From: Formicarius rufipectus
Lineage: Eukaryota; Chordata; Aves; Passeriformes; Formicariidae
Direction: 5' to 3'
Assembly: GCA_013399695.1 (NCBI GenBank)
Contig: VXAU01000683.1
Location: 902,242-966,241, forward strand
DNA: 64,000 nt
Under the pieces are notes generated by a model. The model saw only the letters and a list, made by a program, of their open reading frames with translations. It made no database searches and had not been told where the DNA came from. Below, one piece after another: positions 47,511-58,943 of the stretch; position 1 is the stretch's first letter; each line of letters starts with the position of its first letter. Position numbers and translations under genes: made by a program.

Positions 47511-49956
47511 CAAAATACGTCATGTGGCCCTGCTTGTATTGCTAACACAATCACTCACCGACATACTCAGTCTAAATGAATGATATTACCAAACCAGCAA
47601 ATCAACCATGACAACAAGATACATATTGGAGATGAGAAAAAGCAATTTACGCACAGTTGGATAGAAGTCTTTCACTAATCAGAAGTTTTTTAAATGATCA
47701 TTTCAAATAAATTTTCAAATTTCCACAGCCTCCTGTACTTTAATTTTGTTTCAGTTATTTCTTATGAGTAATATACATGTTGAGTTTTCAGCCCTAACAA
47801 ATCCACATTATCAAAAAATATTTTTACTTTAGAAGGCTTTTTGCATAGTCTTTCTGGTTGCTGTGCTTTTCTTCTAAAAAGTTCTGTGGCTGATAAGACT
47901 TATTATGGGTTGTCTTCACTAAAAGGTTCAAACAGAAATACTGAAAGACAAAGAAATAACTATACTGTAAGCTTGAAAATTAACCACATTGGAACTTGTA
48001 TACTGCAAAGTTAAAAGAAAAACATCCTTTCCGATACAATGGCTTATGCACTGAAAAGAATTATTTTTCATAAGTGTTTAATATCTTGATCTAGTGGTAG
48101 CAAAACCTGAATAATTACCTGTTTAATAACATTCAGTTAACCTACTACTTTTGTTTATTTTCCTTCTATTTTTTCATTGTACTTAGCGACCAAAAGGCAG
48201 GACTTTGAATCGCTGGAAGTGATTATGTTATCCAATAAAACTTTTAGCCAGTCAAATATCTGAATAGTCCTACTAACTAGTCAGACACCCACAGCAAAAA
48301 TCTGCACAAGACTAGAGCTTCTTACAGTACAACATTAAAAAGCACTTGTGCAATGCTCTAATGAGAAAGCAGCTTAATATTTTGTAAAATCTTTTTCATT
48401 CACATAATTAGGCAACTTGCTCTCTTATATGAATAGAGTAACAAAGAAATCATACTGAGATTAATAGTTTGAAGGCTTCCTATGGTTGTTCAGAGCCAAG
48501 TTGTCAAAACTGATATTACAGTTTACAGAACTTCTTCATTGTTCACTCTGGTGGGTAAGGAAACTGCCTCACCCTCAGGACATATTCGAGATGTCTTCAA
48601 AGTACTGAACCTTGCAGACATCACAGACAGGAGAACACAAGGACTATGACTTTTAAACAGTTTGGTAGCTTCCAAAATTATAGTTGCTAGCAGGACTTAC
48701 AATAGCTTTCAATGCCACACAGACAGTCCTGAGGACCTCATGGTGCTCTTAAACAATATTAATTTTCTCTTCTCAGACTGACTGCCAGTACAACTCTATA
48801 TTATATCTTGTGTGTGGCTCTCCTGGGAAAGATTTTGCAGCTTTCATCTAAAATATTTGCTCAGAGGAAGATACTCCTATAGCTGGACATGAGATTTTAA
48901 AGCCCCTTTAATGAAGAAAAAACTGTCAGGGGCAGCAAAAGAAATTTTGTCAGAAGGAGGTGCTGTTCCTTTGGGACAGATTTGCCTGAGCATCTCTCCC
49001 ATGTTCTTCTCCAGATATTGTATATGTCCTCCAAGCCAAGGCATGCTGAAGAAGGCAGAATCACACTGGCAGCAAGCTGAAGCAGACTTCAACTCAATTG
49101 ACAATAGCAGGACATTTTCGGATTTCTGTGCAAGTAGGCAGAAGCGGTAGGAAAAAAGGTAAAAAGTCCTTCTACCATACCTCCCATATAGTTCCAGGCC
49201 TTGTGTTTCCCCACTGACTGGATACATACAACCAAAGGAAGGAGATGACAGCCCTATCATGTAGTTTCCCCACCTCCCCCAGTTCAATTTCCCACTGTGC
49301 TCTCATGCTGCAAACCATCAGAACTAAGGGCTCAATTAAGAGACTGCAGAAACACTGCCATGAACACCAAGCCTGCCCTCTGTCCCCTCTCTAAGAGGAA
49401 CAATGCAGTTATCTGGAGCTCACTGACAGGAAAGTCAGAGAGGTGCATTTTTGGTGACCTCTGACTCCCATTAAAGACTGGAACACAACTTTGAAGTCCC
49501 TTGCAATGGCAGATGAGGCCCAGGCGAGCAATACTTGCGTCAGTCGTGTCACAGAGTCACGCAAGGTGACAGCACAGTCCCTCCACAGCAGCGCAGGGTT
49601 TGCAGTCACTGGGTTGGAACGCCTCTCCAGTCATAAGCACTAAGTTCAGAAAACTACCATATGACAGCTCGATTCAAAACCCTCTGAAGTCATTAGAAAC
49701 CTGTTTTTAGGGTGGTGTTATTCCTGGTTCAATTGAGAAAGCAGTAGAGGTTAATGAAGAGAAAAACGTGTTCTTCTCAGAAGCCTCCACCTGCCCTCCT
49801 TCACCCTAAATGTGTGGCAGCACAAGTGCTTTCCCCTGCCTCTCTTGAAATACTTTCAGTAAAGAAAGAAAACCAAGGCCAAATCTACTATCCTGTTCAG
49901 CTACAACTTAAAAAAAAAGGATACATTTTCCTTCCTCTCAGGTCCCTGCCCCCAAT

Positions 49957-50029
49957 AAATATAATCTTGAATCCATCTTTAGTTGCCTCCAACAAAGATA
50001 ATCTTGAATCAATCTTTAGCTCAAACAAG
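49957..50029 (+). repeat. Tandem duplication, about 37-bp period
   Basis: ATAATCTTGAATCCATCTTT at 49961 recurs as ATAATCTTGAATCAATCTTT at 49998, with looser similarity around it. A local duplication of about two copies. Confidence 0.85.
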
Positions 50030-50696
50030 TAAAATCACAAAATAATGCAAAGAAAATGAACGTTATATGTGATTTCAGGGCCCAGAAAACATCACAGCAG
50101 GAAGAATTTATTGCTGACCTTCACAACAAGTGCCTGCTGGAGAATATACAATACTTGCAACTGGAAAAAAAATTATTTTCATTTAGGGCAAACAAAAGAA
50201 ATGAATAATTCAACAGTGATTTTTGCCTGTTTTTCAAGACTAGGCTAACTATGTATGCTGTCGATTTGCTTTAGCTTAAAAGCTTAATTCCTCATAAGCA
50301 CTTCTCAGAGAAAAGAAAATAAGGGTTAAATGTATACTTAATTAAGTGACTTCACACGTTAGCAATCATAGCATGTGTAGGAATCAGATTTGTTTGAAAT
50401 ATTCATGATGAAATGCAGAACCACTATCACACTTTCACATTTTGGTCAAGCTTGAAAATGGGTTTGTTTCTGTGAAAAATGTCGCTAAGATACTCGCTTT
50501 TCTTTTTACCTTTATCTCTTTTTTTTTTCTTTGCATGAAAAGTACTTTGCAGCTAGCTTACATGACTTCATAATAACATTAGCTTCATAGGAGTGAGATT
50601 CATATTTCATGTTTTCAATGCACTGACAGCCTTATTCTCAAGTACTACATAAAGTGATGTTTGGGTGTGGGGAGAGCTGACAGAGTTGTATGAATG

Positions 50697-50749
50697 AAAA
50701 AAAAACCCCACAACAAAAACAAAAAAAAACTTTAAGAAAAAAAAATTAG
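50697..50749 (+). repeat. A/C-rich low-complexity tract
   Basis: A runs broken by CCCC, CAAC and single C or T. Same type as other A/C tracts in the window. Confidence 0.75.
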
Positions 50750-51594
50750 TAAAACACTGATAACACTTTTTAAATTTAGCACATTTACAGAGAAAGGCAA
50801 ATTTCAAACAGTTCAGAATTGGGCAGTGGTTGAGTTAAACATGAGGGAAAACTTTCAGCTATCATTTTTTAGCTCTGTTCATATTAGTGATCAAAGTTTA
50901 TTAAAAGGGTAATAAAAAATAAGCAGAGTCAGTTTGGTTCTATTCGAGGAAATGTTATTTGAATACTTATCACCAATATACTTCCAAAAGGAATTGCTTT
51001 TACCTGCATAATGATCCACTGGCATTTTATGTCCAGAAAATAGGCTGTCAGAGGACACTCCCCAATACCTTTACACACAAGCTGTTTTTATTACCATTCA
51101 AACCGAACAGTATTCTATGCTCTGATTGCTATCAGAGCCATTTGGAAAGCAAAGCTCTTTCTTGCAGAAAGCATCAATGTCCTTATGAAAAAAAAAAAAA
51201 AAAAGTTTCAGTGAAAACCAAAGACATTTTGGTTTCAGACCCAAAGGTTTCAATGAAATCTCAGTACTATTTCTTGATAGAAGCAGAACTTTTTTCACCA
51301 ACACATTGGAACCACTCACTTGAAATCCTCTGTCTCTGTTGGTGAAAAGACAACTTGCTTCACGAATCTCTCTTCCCAGCCCACTGTTTAGTATGACGTC
51401 CTGTTGCCAGTCATCAATTCTCGACTCTATTTGTCCACTGAAAAGCCAAATGCTCAGATGAGGATGTTTCCTGATAACCTACTACACTCCCCTCACACCC
51501 CTTACATCCCTCTGAAGAGGAGAAGCCAAAAAGGGAGACCTCATGAAGGCTTTTTGATACAAACCACTCCACCAGGGTGAGAAAGACTGCGAGA

Positions 51595-52268
51595 TGTTCT
51601 CTAAATGACTTCAGAAAGTCTCTGTATCACAGACACTGGTTCTTGGGGAAGACTTTAACCTCTGCAACTTCTCTTGGAAGGGACAAAAGCAATCCAGAAA
51701 ATTTCTGGAGGATGAGGTAACTTCCTGACATTCAAGTGACACACAACTGGATTTACTGTTCAGAAATAAAAGTGACAATCTTGGCTGTAGTGACCATGAA
51801 GCAGTAGAATTCAAAATCCTGAGAGGAGTGAGTGAGGAAGTGGAGCAAAAGAGTGCAAACCCTAAATTTCATGTGAACAGGCCTCAGTCTGTTTAGGAAA
51901 CTAATCAGTGGTATTCCACAAAAGGTGGCTCTGAAGAGTCAGTTCTGGCAAGCTAGTGGACCTGTGAGGGCATATCCTCCAAGGTGAAGAACAGTACATT
52001 CTGATAATTAGGAATACAGACAGATCAAGTAGTTGAGGGCCAAATAGGGTTCAAAGAAGGAATTTAAAATATTGCTAGGACATGTAAACATGGTCACAGG
52101 AAATCCAAAGATAAACTGGAGCTGAAATTTGCTATGGACATCAAGAACAAGAAGAGCTTCTGTAACACTTTAGCAGAAAATGGTAGTAAAAAGATTATAT
52201 GTGGCCACTGCTGGATGGGTCAGGGAATTTGGTAACAGACACAGAGATAGCTGAGGTGCTTCTGATTG
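51595..52268 (+). mobile_element. CR1 LINE fragment: ORF2 endonuclease part
   Basis: A plus-strand piece of CR1 ORF2 from the C-terminal part of the apurinic-type endonuclease toward the linker before the reverse transcriptase. Recognisable blocks, in CR1 order, are TATCACAGACACTGGTTCTT, the aspartate/phenylalanine-coding GAAGACTTTAAC, GATGAGGTAACTTCCTGACA, then GGCTGTAGTGACCATGAAGC encoding G-C-S-D-H-E (SDHE at 51789-51800), a conserved endonuclease box, and later AACAAGAAGAGCTTCTGTAA. Frameshifts and stops break it, so no protein is made. Both ends are approximate. It lies about 4 kb downstream of the other plus-strand CR1 piece but carries a more 5' part of ORF2, so the two are separate insertions. 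Confidence 0.88.
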
Positions 52269-55200
52269 GAAATGTACCTATGGCTTGTAGGACATCACGG
52301 AATGTAAGTTTAACTGATTTTGTGCATTTTCCAGTGCTCAAAACCAACTAAATTTAACTATTTTTCTCTCAGTCAATGTTGGATCTTAAACAAACAGCAT
52401 ATATTCAAAGTTTATCAAAAGGATGAAGAGCTTATTAATAATGCTTATCATCATTGTGGATACACAGTCCCTCCCCCAAGGGCAATAGCAAGCTGCAGTA
52501 CCTTCAACACAGTTCATCTATAATATGTATATAACCATGTAACTGTCATATGAAACTGCAATTTCTCATATCTGACCCTAAGCCTTGTTCTGAGCTTACA
52601 AGGCCACAGGACTGTGGATTGTCAGGTCTCCTCTGTCTGGACATACTCTGACCTGCCTTTATCCTTGCTGTATTCAATTCATCTGTGACATCAGTTTCTC
52701 CAACTGATCCATTGTCTCTGGGTAATTTGTTTTACTTTTGCTTACTTTGTGTGGTACAACAACTGCTTCATACAGAAAGGAGTAACAAGCAGTTATGCTA
52801 AAAAATGAAATATTTATGACCCTTAAAGTAATTCAGCACAGAGAAATACAAGGCTGGTACACCAGAAGAAGATTTGGGAAGTAGAGACACAGGATGTGGC
52901 ATAGAGCACAACCGGCAAAGAAAAACAAGAGAGGTCTGAGTCTGGCATTGGAGATCCCAGAGCTCTAAAACAGTTTAGTCATGGTCAGTTAAAAGCATGG
53001 AGTTCTTGAGCAGGACAAAACTGGTATTAGCAGTAGTAAAGAAATAATATCTCTTTACATAAAGTTTATAGTAGATTTAGGTGTAACCTGGCACTGTAGA
53101 CCAGTGAAGAAGAAAGATCTAAAAGTCTGCTAAATACGATGTAAAAATGATCCTAAGTCAGTACAAGACATGAAAAAGTAAGCACCAGCATATTCAGTAT
53201 CACAATCTTGCTGGCAAAGGACTCTTGACAATGGCAACTCTTCATCACCCCTTACCACACAGACCACCACCAGAATGAAACCACTGATTTGGATCCAAAT
53301 TTGTAGTGACAATACAAAAGTAATCCTAGAAAAGGGGTAGAAACTCAGTGTGTGCAGCAATGTTAACAGCATTATTATTCTTTCTTTTTCTGCAGCAATT
53401 AAATCTGGACTAACAACAATCAAACTCTCAAAACCTCCAGTTATACTGACAATAAAGTCTTGGCCTTACTTATACCTAAGGTGTGCTTACTCCTTGCCCA
53501 CAAAATCAGGCTTTTAGTGTAACATTGGCTCGAGGGACCATAGGAGAAAATGCCACATAACTAAAAAATCTGGTAGGTTGTACAGGAGATAAATGACAGG
53601 AAGCATACACTGAAATAGAGATATTTTCAGGATAGATTTTTAAAATAGAAATATTTTCAGGATGGATTTTTAATCTACCATGTCAACACTTTCAGTCATT
53701 TAGTATTTCAATTTGGCACCATCTGTGCATTGCTGCTATTACTTGGGACATCACTGGATTATATTAATATTTAGTCAGGAAAATATTTGAGAGAAAATCA
53801 TTGTTTTCAATCCAATTAGAGTTTTCCATATTTCTCTGGTCTTGCAACACTTTGCAGTTAAAAACATTGGGATATTTACTGTCTACATTCTGCTGATTAC
53901 TGAATATTTTCACATATTGGAAAAGGCACTTTGATGCAGCTCATTGGTATGCTCTGTGGCATCAGTGTCATCAGCCAGTCACTTCCCTTAAAGTTGCAGT
54001 CATTGCAGCTCCTGGTACTGTGAAGACTCACAATTAGGCTTTACTTTACCCATAAATAGAAAGTCATCTATTTGCAAACCAAGTATTCATGAGGAACTAT
54101 AGGCTGGGGATACATCTGCTGGGTTGGCATTAACATTTTAGCTTCCAGCCAATTAGAACAGAACAGTACCTTACATTATTCTAGGGCATAAAGTATTGAT
54201 TCCAAATTAAAACTACTGTTTTCAACCTGAAAATGTCACCTTACCTACCTTTTCACAAAGTCAGATTGGTCAGTTTTTACAGCAACAACCCTTCCTGCTA
54301 CAAGTATAGTAGCGCTTTATACCATTTGGACATGAATCTTTTAAGTTATAATGGAATTTTTTTAGCTTTATAAATTACAGCCATATTAATACCAACTAAA
54401 TTCCCTATGAACAATAAATGCAAAAGGATTTTTTCCCCAATGATTAGCCATTGTAAAGAGTAGCCATTTAGTGCATGCTAATTTCCTGCCTTGCAGATCA
54501 AATGTGAATTAGAGCACCAGGAGGCTGGCTTATATGAATAAGTTTAGATAGTGCTAATTATAAAACCAACATACTGTAATCACATTTAAATTGTGCAATT
54601 CCTTTATTGCAACATGGGTGACTCCTGTAAATTTGGTGAGCAAGAACAGAATTTTTTGTCACCACATTTTGATGTACTAAAAGATTCATTATAAAATAGT
54701 AATTAGAAGGCTTAGAAACTTTCTGAACCTATGAGTAAAATCTTCTCAAGGATTTGAATAAAAGAAAGGTTAGGTCCTGGAACATCTATGCATCAGTCAC
54801 ATGGCCACTAAAGCAGGATTCAAACTCACAGTTGTCAATATCCTTCCACCACAATTGTCATATTTTTTCCTCATGAATTCTGCATTTGTGGCAGAACACA
54901 GACAACACTTCAAAGGAAGGACAAGTAGGAATCCAAACCTTTCAGACTCACATACAGTGTAGGCTATGGCTTAGTAGTGGGCTTGAAAGCTCTGAGGCCA
55001 AGAAAGAAACTGTATTCATCAAAACTTTATGAACAATTCTATTACACCTATATCTACCAGTAGGCAGATATTGAAATGCATGGATTAAAACCAAACTGAA
55101 TATTTGTCCTGTGTTTGTAATACTCATCATAAAAAGCACTGTTGTAAGTCTAAAGCACTTTCCCTGCTCTTGTCCTACATGAGAGCTGTGACAAATCTGT

Positions 55201-58200
55201 GTCTTTCTGTTCTGCTTCATTTTGTTGCCATTCATGAGTTCTGGAGGTTCTCTGATACTAGAAGAGAAGATCAGAAAAACCCAACTGGATTAAGGAGCAA
55301 CAGCACAACACAGCAGATGCCAAGTCTGGAAAACCATTCTTTTAGTTAACATGATGAGAAGAGACATTTACCCCAATATAAAATGCAATCAGAGTCTTTG
55401 TCTCTAATTGTGGCTCCTGACTCCCTTTTCTTCAAGATTATTAAAAAAATCTTACCAAACTGAGAGCAAAACTGTCACAGACAGCAAAGAGAAAGTACCA
55501 TGGAAGAGCAAAGTTTTACTAGGACTTAATCTTAGCAACATTTCTTCCCTTTTTATAAAGGCTCTTTAAAACTTTGTAATTAGAAAAAACCTACCTTGCA
55601 GGGCAAGCTCAGAGGCAACTGTACTATACTTCATTTTTTCCTGGGTATATATTGTTTGTCCTTACTTTTCAGGTCAAAAAAGCAATTCACCCATGCGGAC
55701 ATAAACCTGTTCTGTGAACTAAGCATTTTCTAAGTTAATCCTTCTGTTTCGATCTAGCATATTCATAAATCTGCATGACAAAAGAACTTTATCATTCCAG
55801 TCTTGTCTTTTTAGTTTTCCTATTTTTCACCAAAATCAAAGCACCATCGATACTCTGGTTGTCAAGGTATACAGTTATAGAAAGAAACTGAGATCTGCAG
55901 AATTATTATAAGAATAAAGCTAACACACGCAATGCACACATAGACCAGTCTATATTTTACCATCCCTAAATGCCACACATTGTTATAATCAATTTAATGT
56001 AACAGTAACACCACTGATGCTGAACTATGTGCAAGACTAATTCCTAGTACATAGGGAAAATTGAGAAATCCAGATCAGAGACAGACAGCTATCTTTTTAT
56101 TTCCCATGAAGTTTCATGATTTATGCTCTAATTGGTAAACCTTAGAATGCAGAGGTGCAAAACCTACAGAGAGCAAAGATTTTTCATTCCAAAGACCCTG
56201 CTTATACATGTCACAAAACATTTCTTGTCTGTTGTCAGTTTTGCTCTGTAACAGGAAACAGAAACTTTCTTATACTTGAATCTTGGCTGGCTAAAAGACC
56301 CAATTTCACATATGAAGATCTGTGCACCTCTGCTTTCTATCTGGAAAAAAATAAATAACAGGTGACACTGCTTACTGCTGAATTGTTTTTCAAATACAAC
56401 AATAATCTGTTTTATTTCATTCCCATTCAAAGCTAAGCTTTTGGGGAAAGAGCCAGGGACTTTTTCTTGCACAAGACCACAAATAAAGGACAAAAAGGAT
56501 CTCTGTATTGACAGAGGCATCCCACACAAGTCCCCAAAGCTGGGTGCTTTTTCTGGCCCTCTCTGGATTCAATGCAGCTGCCTTGGGAGTCCAGGGGTGC
56601 CTTGGGATGAAGCAAGACTTGCCAGCCTCTGCCTTGCCTGCTGCTGCTGGCCCACCCTGTTCCTGTTGATCCCCAGCAGAAACCATTCAGTGCTTTGCAG
56701 AGCTCCTGCACTCCTGTGTCTCATTAAACTAAGGAAGGGTTTGGGCAGCAAAGGACAGATTGAGCACTGCCAGTTGCTCCACAAGAGAAGCAGGGACAAA
56801 CTCAGGCGGTGAGGGATTTCAGAGCACCGAAAAACAACAGGACAGCTGAAAAGCAGAGGAATCCTACGGTGACATGGAGGAATAGAGGAAAAATTGATTT
56901 GAAAGTGGAGAGAAGGTCAATTAATTGGAAGAATGCGGGGAGAAGGGTAGAGGAGGAGACTGGGTATTTTGGAAGAACAGTTAATGCACTAGGAACAGAT
57001 TAGTATGATTTGCAAGGATGAAAGGGTTCTGTAATAAATTCATTTGGAGGACAGAATTAATCAATGAGTTAGTGGTACTACTCAGCTTTAAAATGCTTAC
57101 TCATGCTAAAACAGATTCAAATTCCAGGGGAGCAGAATCAGTTTTTATAGATAAATTCTTTCATGATGCCATGCTACTTAAATGACTTATTGGTCAGTTT
57201 ACTATTAAATAATTAAGCATTATATGACTTACTATTTTGATTTGAAATTTGAAGACTGAAATCTTTAATTTGGGCCCCAGTTTGGGAAGAAAAATTCTTA
57301 TCTGGGGCCATTGCAGCAGAAGCAGCACACAAATGAGAATTTTTCTGCTGTCCCCTCACTGATCCAATAAAACCTCTCCTCTGGTATCATAATTAGGCTG
57401 TTTATATATCTGGACTCAAATTCTGCAGCCTAAATACTGGAAAGGTGATCAGAGATGCACCATTAGGAAGGAAAAGAGGAAATCCCACACAGTCAGAGAA
57501 CTACAGCAGTACAACAAAAATGCTCTTTAGAGAAAAGAGTTTTGCAGATTGTCTGAGTTCCTCTGAAATTATTACTAAGTCTGCTGAAATTTTAATTCCA
57601 TTAATAAAACTAGTTAATTAAATAGAGATGTAAATTCCTTGTCCTCCTTTCCCCCAAAGGCAGCAAGAAAACTTGAGGTCCAATTTCAGAGACAAAGTCT
57701 GAAAACACAGTAAGAAAATTAAAAGTCCCTTCTAGTGACTAGGAATACTCCATTATTATAATGAAGATTTCCCTAGAACTTTCCTAACAATGTTTCCCAC
57801 CTATCAAATATCTCTATATGACAGGGTCATCTGTGAAAAAGCAATTACAATAGTTACAATCTACAGTACTCATAAAGACATGATAAAGTGTCCACAAAAG
57901 CATTGTGAAATATATTCTAAAGAGATTTAGAAAGGGATACAAAGAAAGAGAGTATGAACTGCATAGACCAGTAAATGCATATGGGTGTTTTGTGCTGTAC
58001 TATATGTACCCCTTCCCTGTACTCAAACACAAGCACATCTTACTAAGAGAGTAGCTCAAGCATTTCTTCATTATAACCAGAACGCTTGGTGTGTCTGTGG
58101 TCTCACAGATCTAAGTGAAGTCTTAGAGAAAGAACAAAGATCCAGTTTCTGTTTCACAAAAATTATGTATGAGACACAGAAGCTGGACTATTGTAGTTAA

Positions 58201-58412
58201 CCAAGATTTCCATCATAGGTGTAGGAGAAAGAACAGAATGCAGAGCAGATCACAGAAACAGATCAAATACAGCAATGAAGGGAGGAATTGTAAGGAAGAA
58301 CAAATGCAGAAATAGCTACTCACTTTTCTCTACAAAGGAAAATACCATGCAGTGGAAACACATAGTAATATCTATGCATTGCTTGTCAAAATAAGCAGTT
58401 TCTACTGTTGTT
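52269..58412. other. Unassigned noncoding DNA
   Basis: No supported gene. A 30-bp tandem duplication lies at 53613-53672. Positions 54410-54650 have dense homeodomain-like motifs and are proposed as a candidate conserved noncoding element. Positions 56440-56812 are richer in G+C and hold overlapping open frames of 76-123 codons on both strands, none with a recognisable domain. Confidence 0.5.
53613..53672 (+). repeat. Tandem duplication, 2 x 30 bp
   Basis: Copy A (53613-53642) and copy B (53643-53672) differ at two positions, G53632/A53662 being A53650-type and A53646-type substitutions within AAATAGAGATATTTTCAGGA and AAATAGAAATATTTTCAGGA, plus one in the GATAGATTTT/GATGGATTTT part. A recent or well-preserved slippage duplication. 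Confidence 0.9.
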
Positions 58413-58447
58413 AAAGAAAAAATAAAAAAAAGTAAAAAAAAAAAAAA
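58413..58447 (+). repeat. A-rich low-complexity tract
   Basis: A runs broken by single G or T residues. About 65 bp before the target-site duplication of the SINE-type element, and not part of it. Confidence 0.8.
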
Positions 58448-58512
58448 GTGCTCTACAATGAAGAAAGTAGGAAGGAGAAGAGAGCCAACATAATTCCAAT
58501 AGGACTACCCAC
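58448..58512. other. Unassigned spacer
   Basis: Purine-rich unique sequence ahead of SINE-type copy 2; nothing recognisable. Confidence 0.6.
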
Positions 58513-58522
58513 ACAATACCAT
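58513..58522 (+). repeat. Left target-site duplication of SINE-type copy 2
   Basis: ACAATACCAT, repeated exactly at 58934-58943. It sets the tail end of the element at 58523. Confidence 0.92.
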
Positions 58523-58541
58523 GTTGTTGTTGTTGGCTAGA

Positions 58542-58555
58542 CTTCGCGAACGAAG
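58542..58555 (-). other. 3'-terminal TTCG stem-loop of SINE-type copy 2
   Basis: On the minus strand CTTCG-TTCG-CGAAG has five Watson-Crick pairs closing a TTCG loop, directly before CTAGCC and the CAA tail. Copy 1 keeps the pairing through a G-T wobble. Confidence 0.8.
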
Positions 58556-58676
58556 ATCTTGGGATAAGCCTGAGCAATGGATTTTTTAAGTGAGGGACAG
58601 TGTGAGCGGAACTGGCCCCACCCCATTTATTCCCAAGGTTCATCTTGCCACGGCCGAGCATGCTCGGATGGGGACA

Positions 58677-58762
58677 GCGAGTTCCTCGGGATTTGAACCC
58701 CTGTCCTCAGAGGAGGAGCCAGCTCCACAGGCGGGGGCCTACGCCACTCGGCCAACGCCCGC
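58677..58762 (-). promoter_or_regulatory. tRNA-like module with Pol III A and B boxes (copy 2)
   Basis: An 86-nt segment with A box TGGCCGAGTGG (minus strand of 58744-58754) and B box GGTTCAAATCC (58689-58699). A GCC/GGC D stem, an anticodon-like loop CTGTGGA with T at the usual position 33, a variable-arm-like TCCTCTGAGGA and a TTCAAAT T-loop can be drawn. The overall length and D-arm resemble Ser/Leu class II tRNAs. Acceptor pairing is poor, so it is a promoter relic, not a tRNA gene. Confidence 0.82.
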
Positions 58763-58933
58763 CGCCTCTCAAGTGTAACATACAAACAGCAAAGCAATAA
58801 TGTCAGGCTGTTGAGAAATCCTGGGAGCCCACGTGGGTCAGAGCACCAGGGGAAGACCTCGCCTTATCCTCTCTGCCACTGAAAGACACAAACGTGGCAC
58901 TGCAGCCACGCCTGCAACACAAGCTGGGGCAGG

Positions 58934-58943
58934 ACAATACCAT
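58934..58943 (+). repeat. Right target-site duplication of SINE-type copy 2
   Basis: ACAATACCAT, identical to 58513-58522; it follows directly on the element's 5' end. Confidence 0.92.

Larger units (their letters stand above)
47511..51594. other. Unassigned noncoding DNA
   Basis: No supported gene. It contains a 37-bp tandem duplication (49957-50029), an A/C-rich tract (50697-50749) and an A run (51189-51204). Frames of 136 codons (48877-49287, minus) and 128 codons (50959-51345, plus) show no known domain; the first lies in a slightly less AT-rich patch (48540-49640) that might be an unclassified old repeat. Confidence 0.5.
58523..58933 (-). mobile_element. Composite tRNA-like SINE-type retroelement, copy 2
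   Basis: A complete 411-bp element in minus orientation, bounded by a perfect 10-bp duplication. From its 5' end (58933) it starts CCTGCCCCAGCTTG, carries the head hairpin CGTGGC...GCCACG and the CCCACGTGGG palindrome, then the tRNA-like module (58677-58762), the 14-bp palindrome CCGAGCATGCTCGG (58654-58667), the block TGGGGCCAGTTCCGCTCACA, a TTCG-loop stem (58542-58555) and a CAACAACAACAACA tail. It matches copy 1 over the entire length, except for a variable linker between head and tRNA part where copy 1 has a T-rich insertion of about 15 bp. It looks better preserved than copy 1, since its B box and terminal stem are closer to ideal. Frames inside are incidental. Mobilisation must rely on a LINE in trans. 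Confidence 0.9.

Noticed and set aside
48877..49287. 136-codon minus-strand open frame
   Set aside because: No recognisable domain, no splice context that I can defend, and another frame overlaps on the opposite strand.
50959..51345. 128-codon plus-strand open frame
   Set aside because: It crosses an A run giving a lysine stretch, overlaps a minus-strand frame, and resembles no family.
16341..58933. Long-range inverted duplication of one locus
   Set aside because: The copies have different target-site duplications and unrelated flanks, so they are independent insertions.
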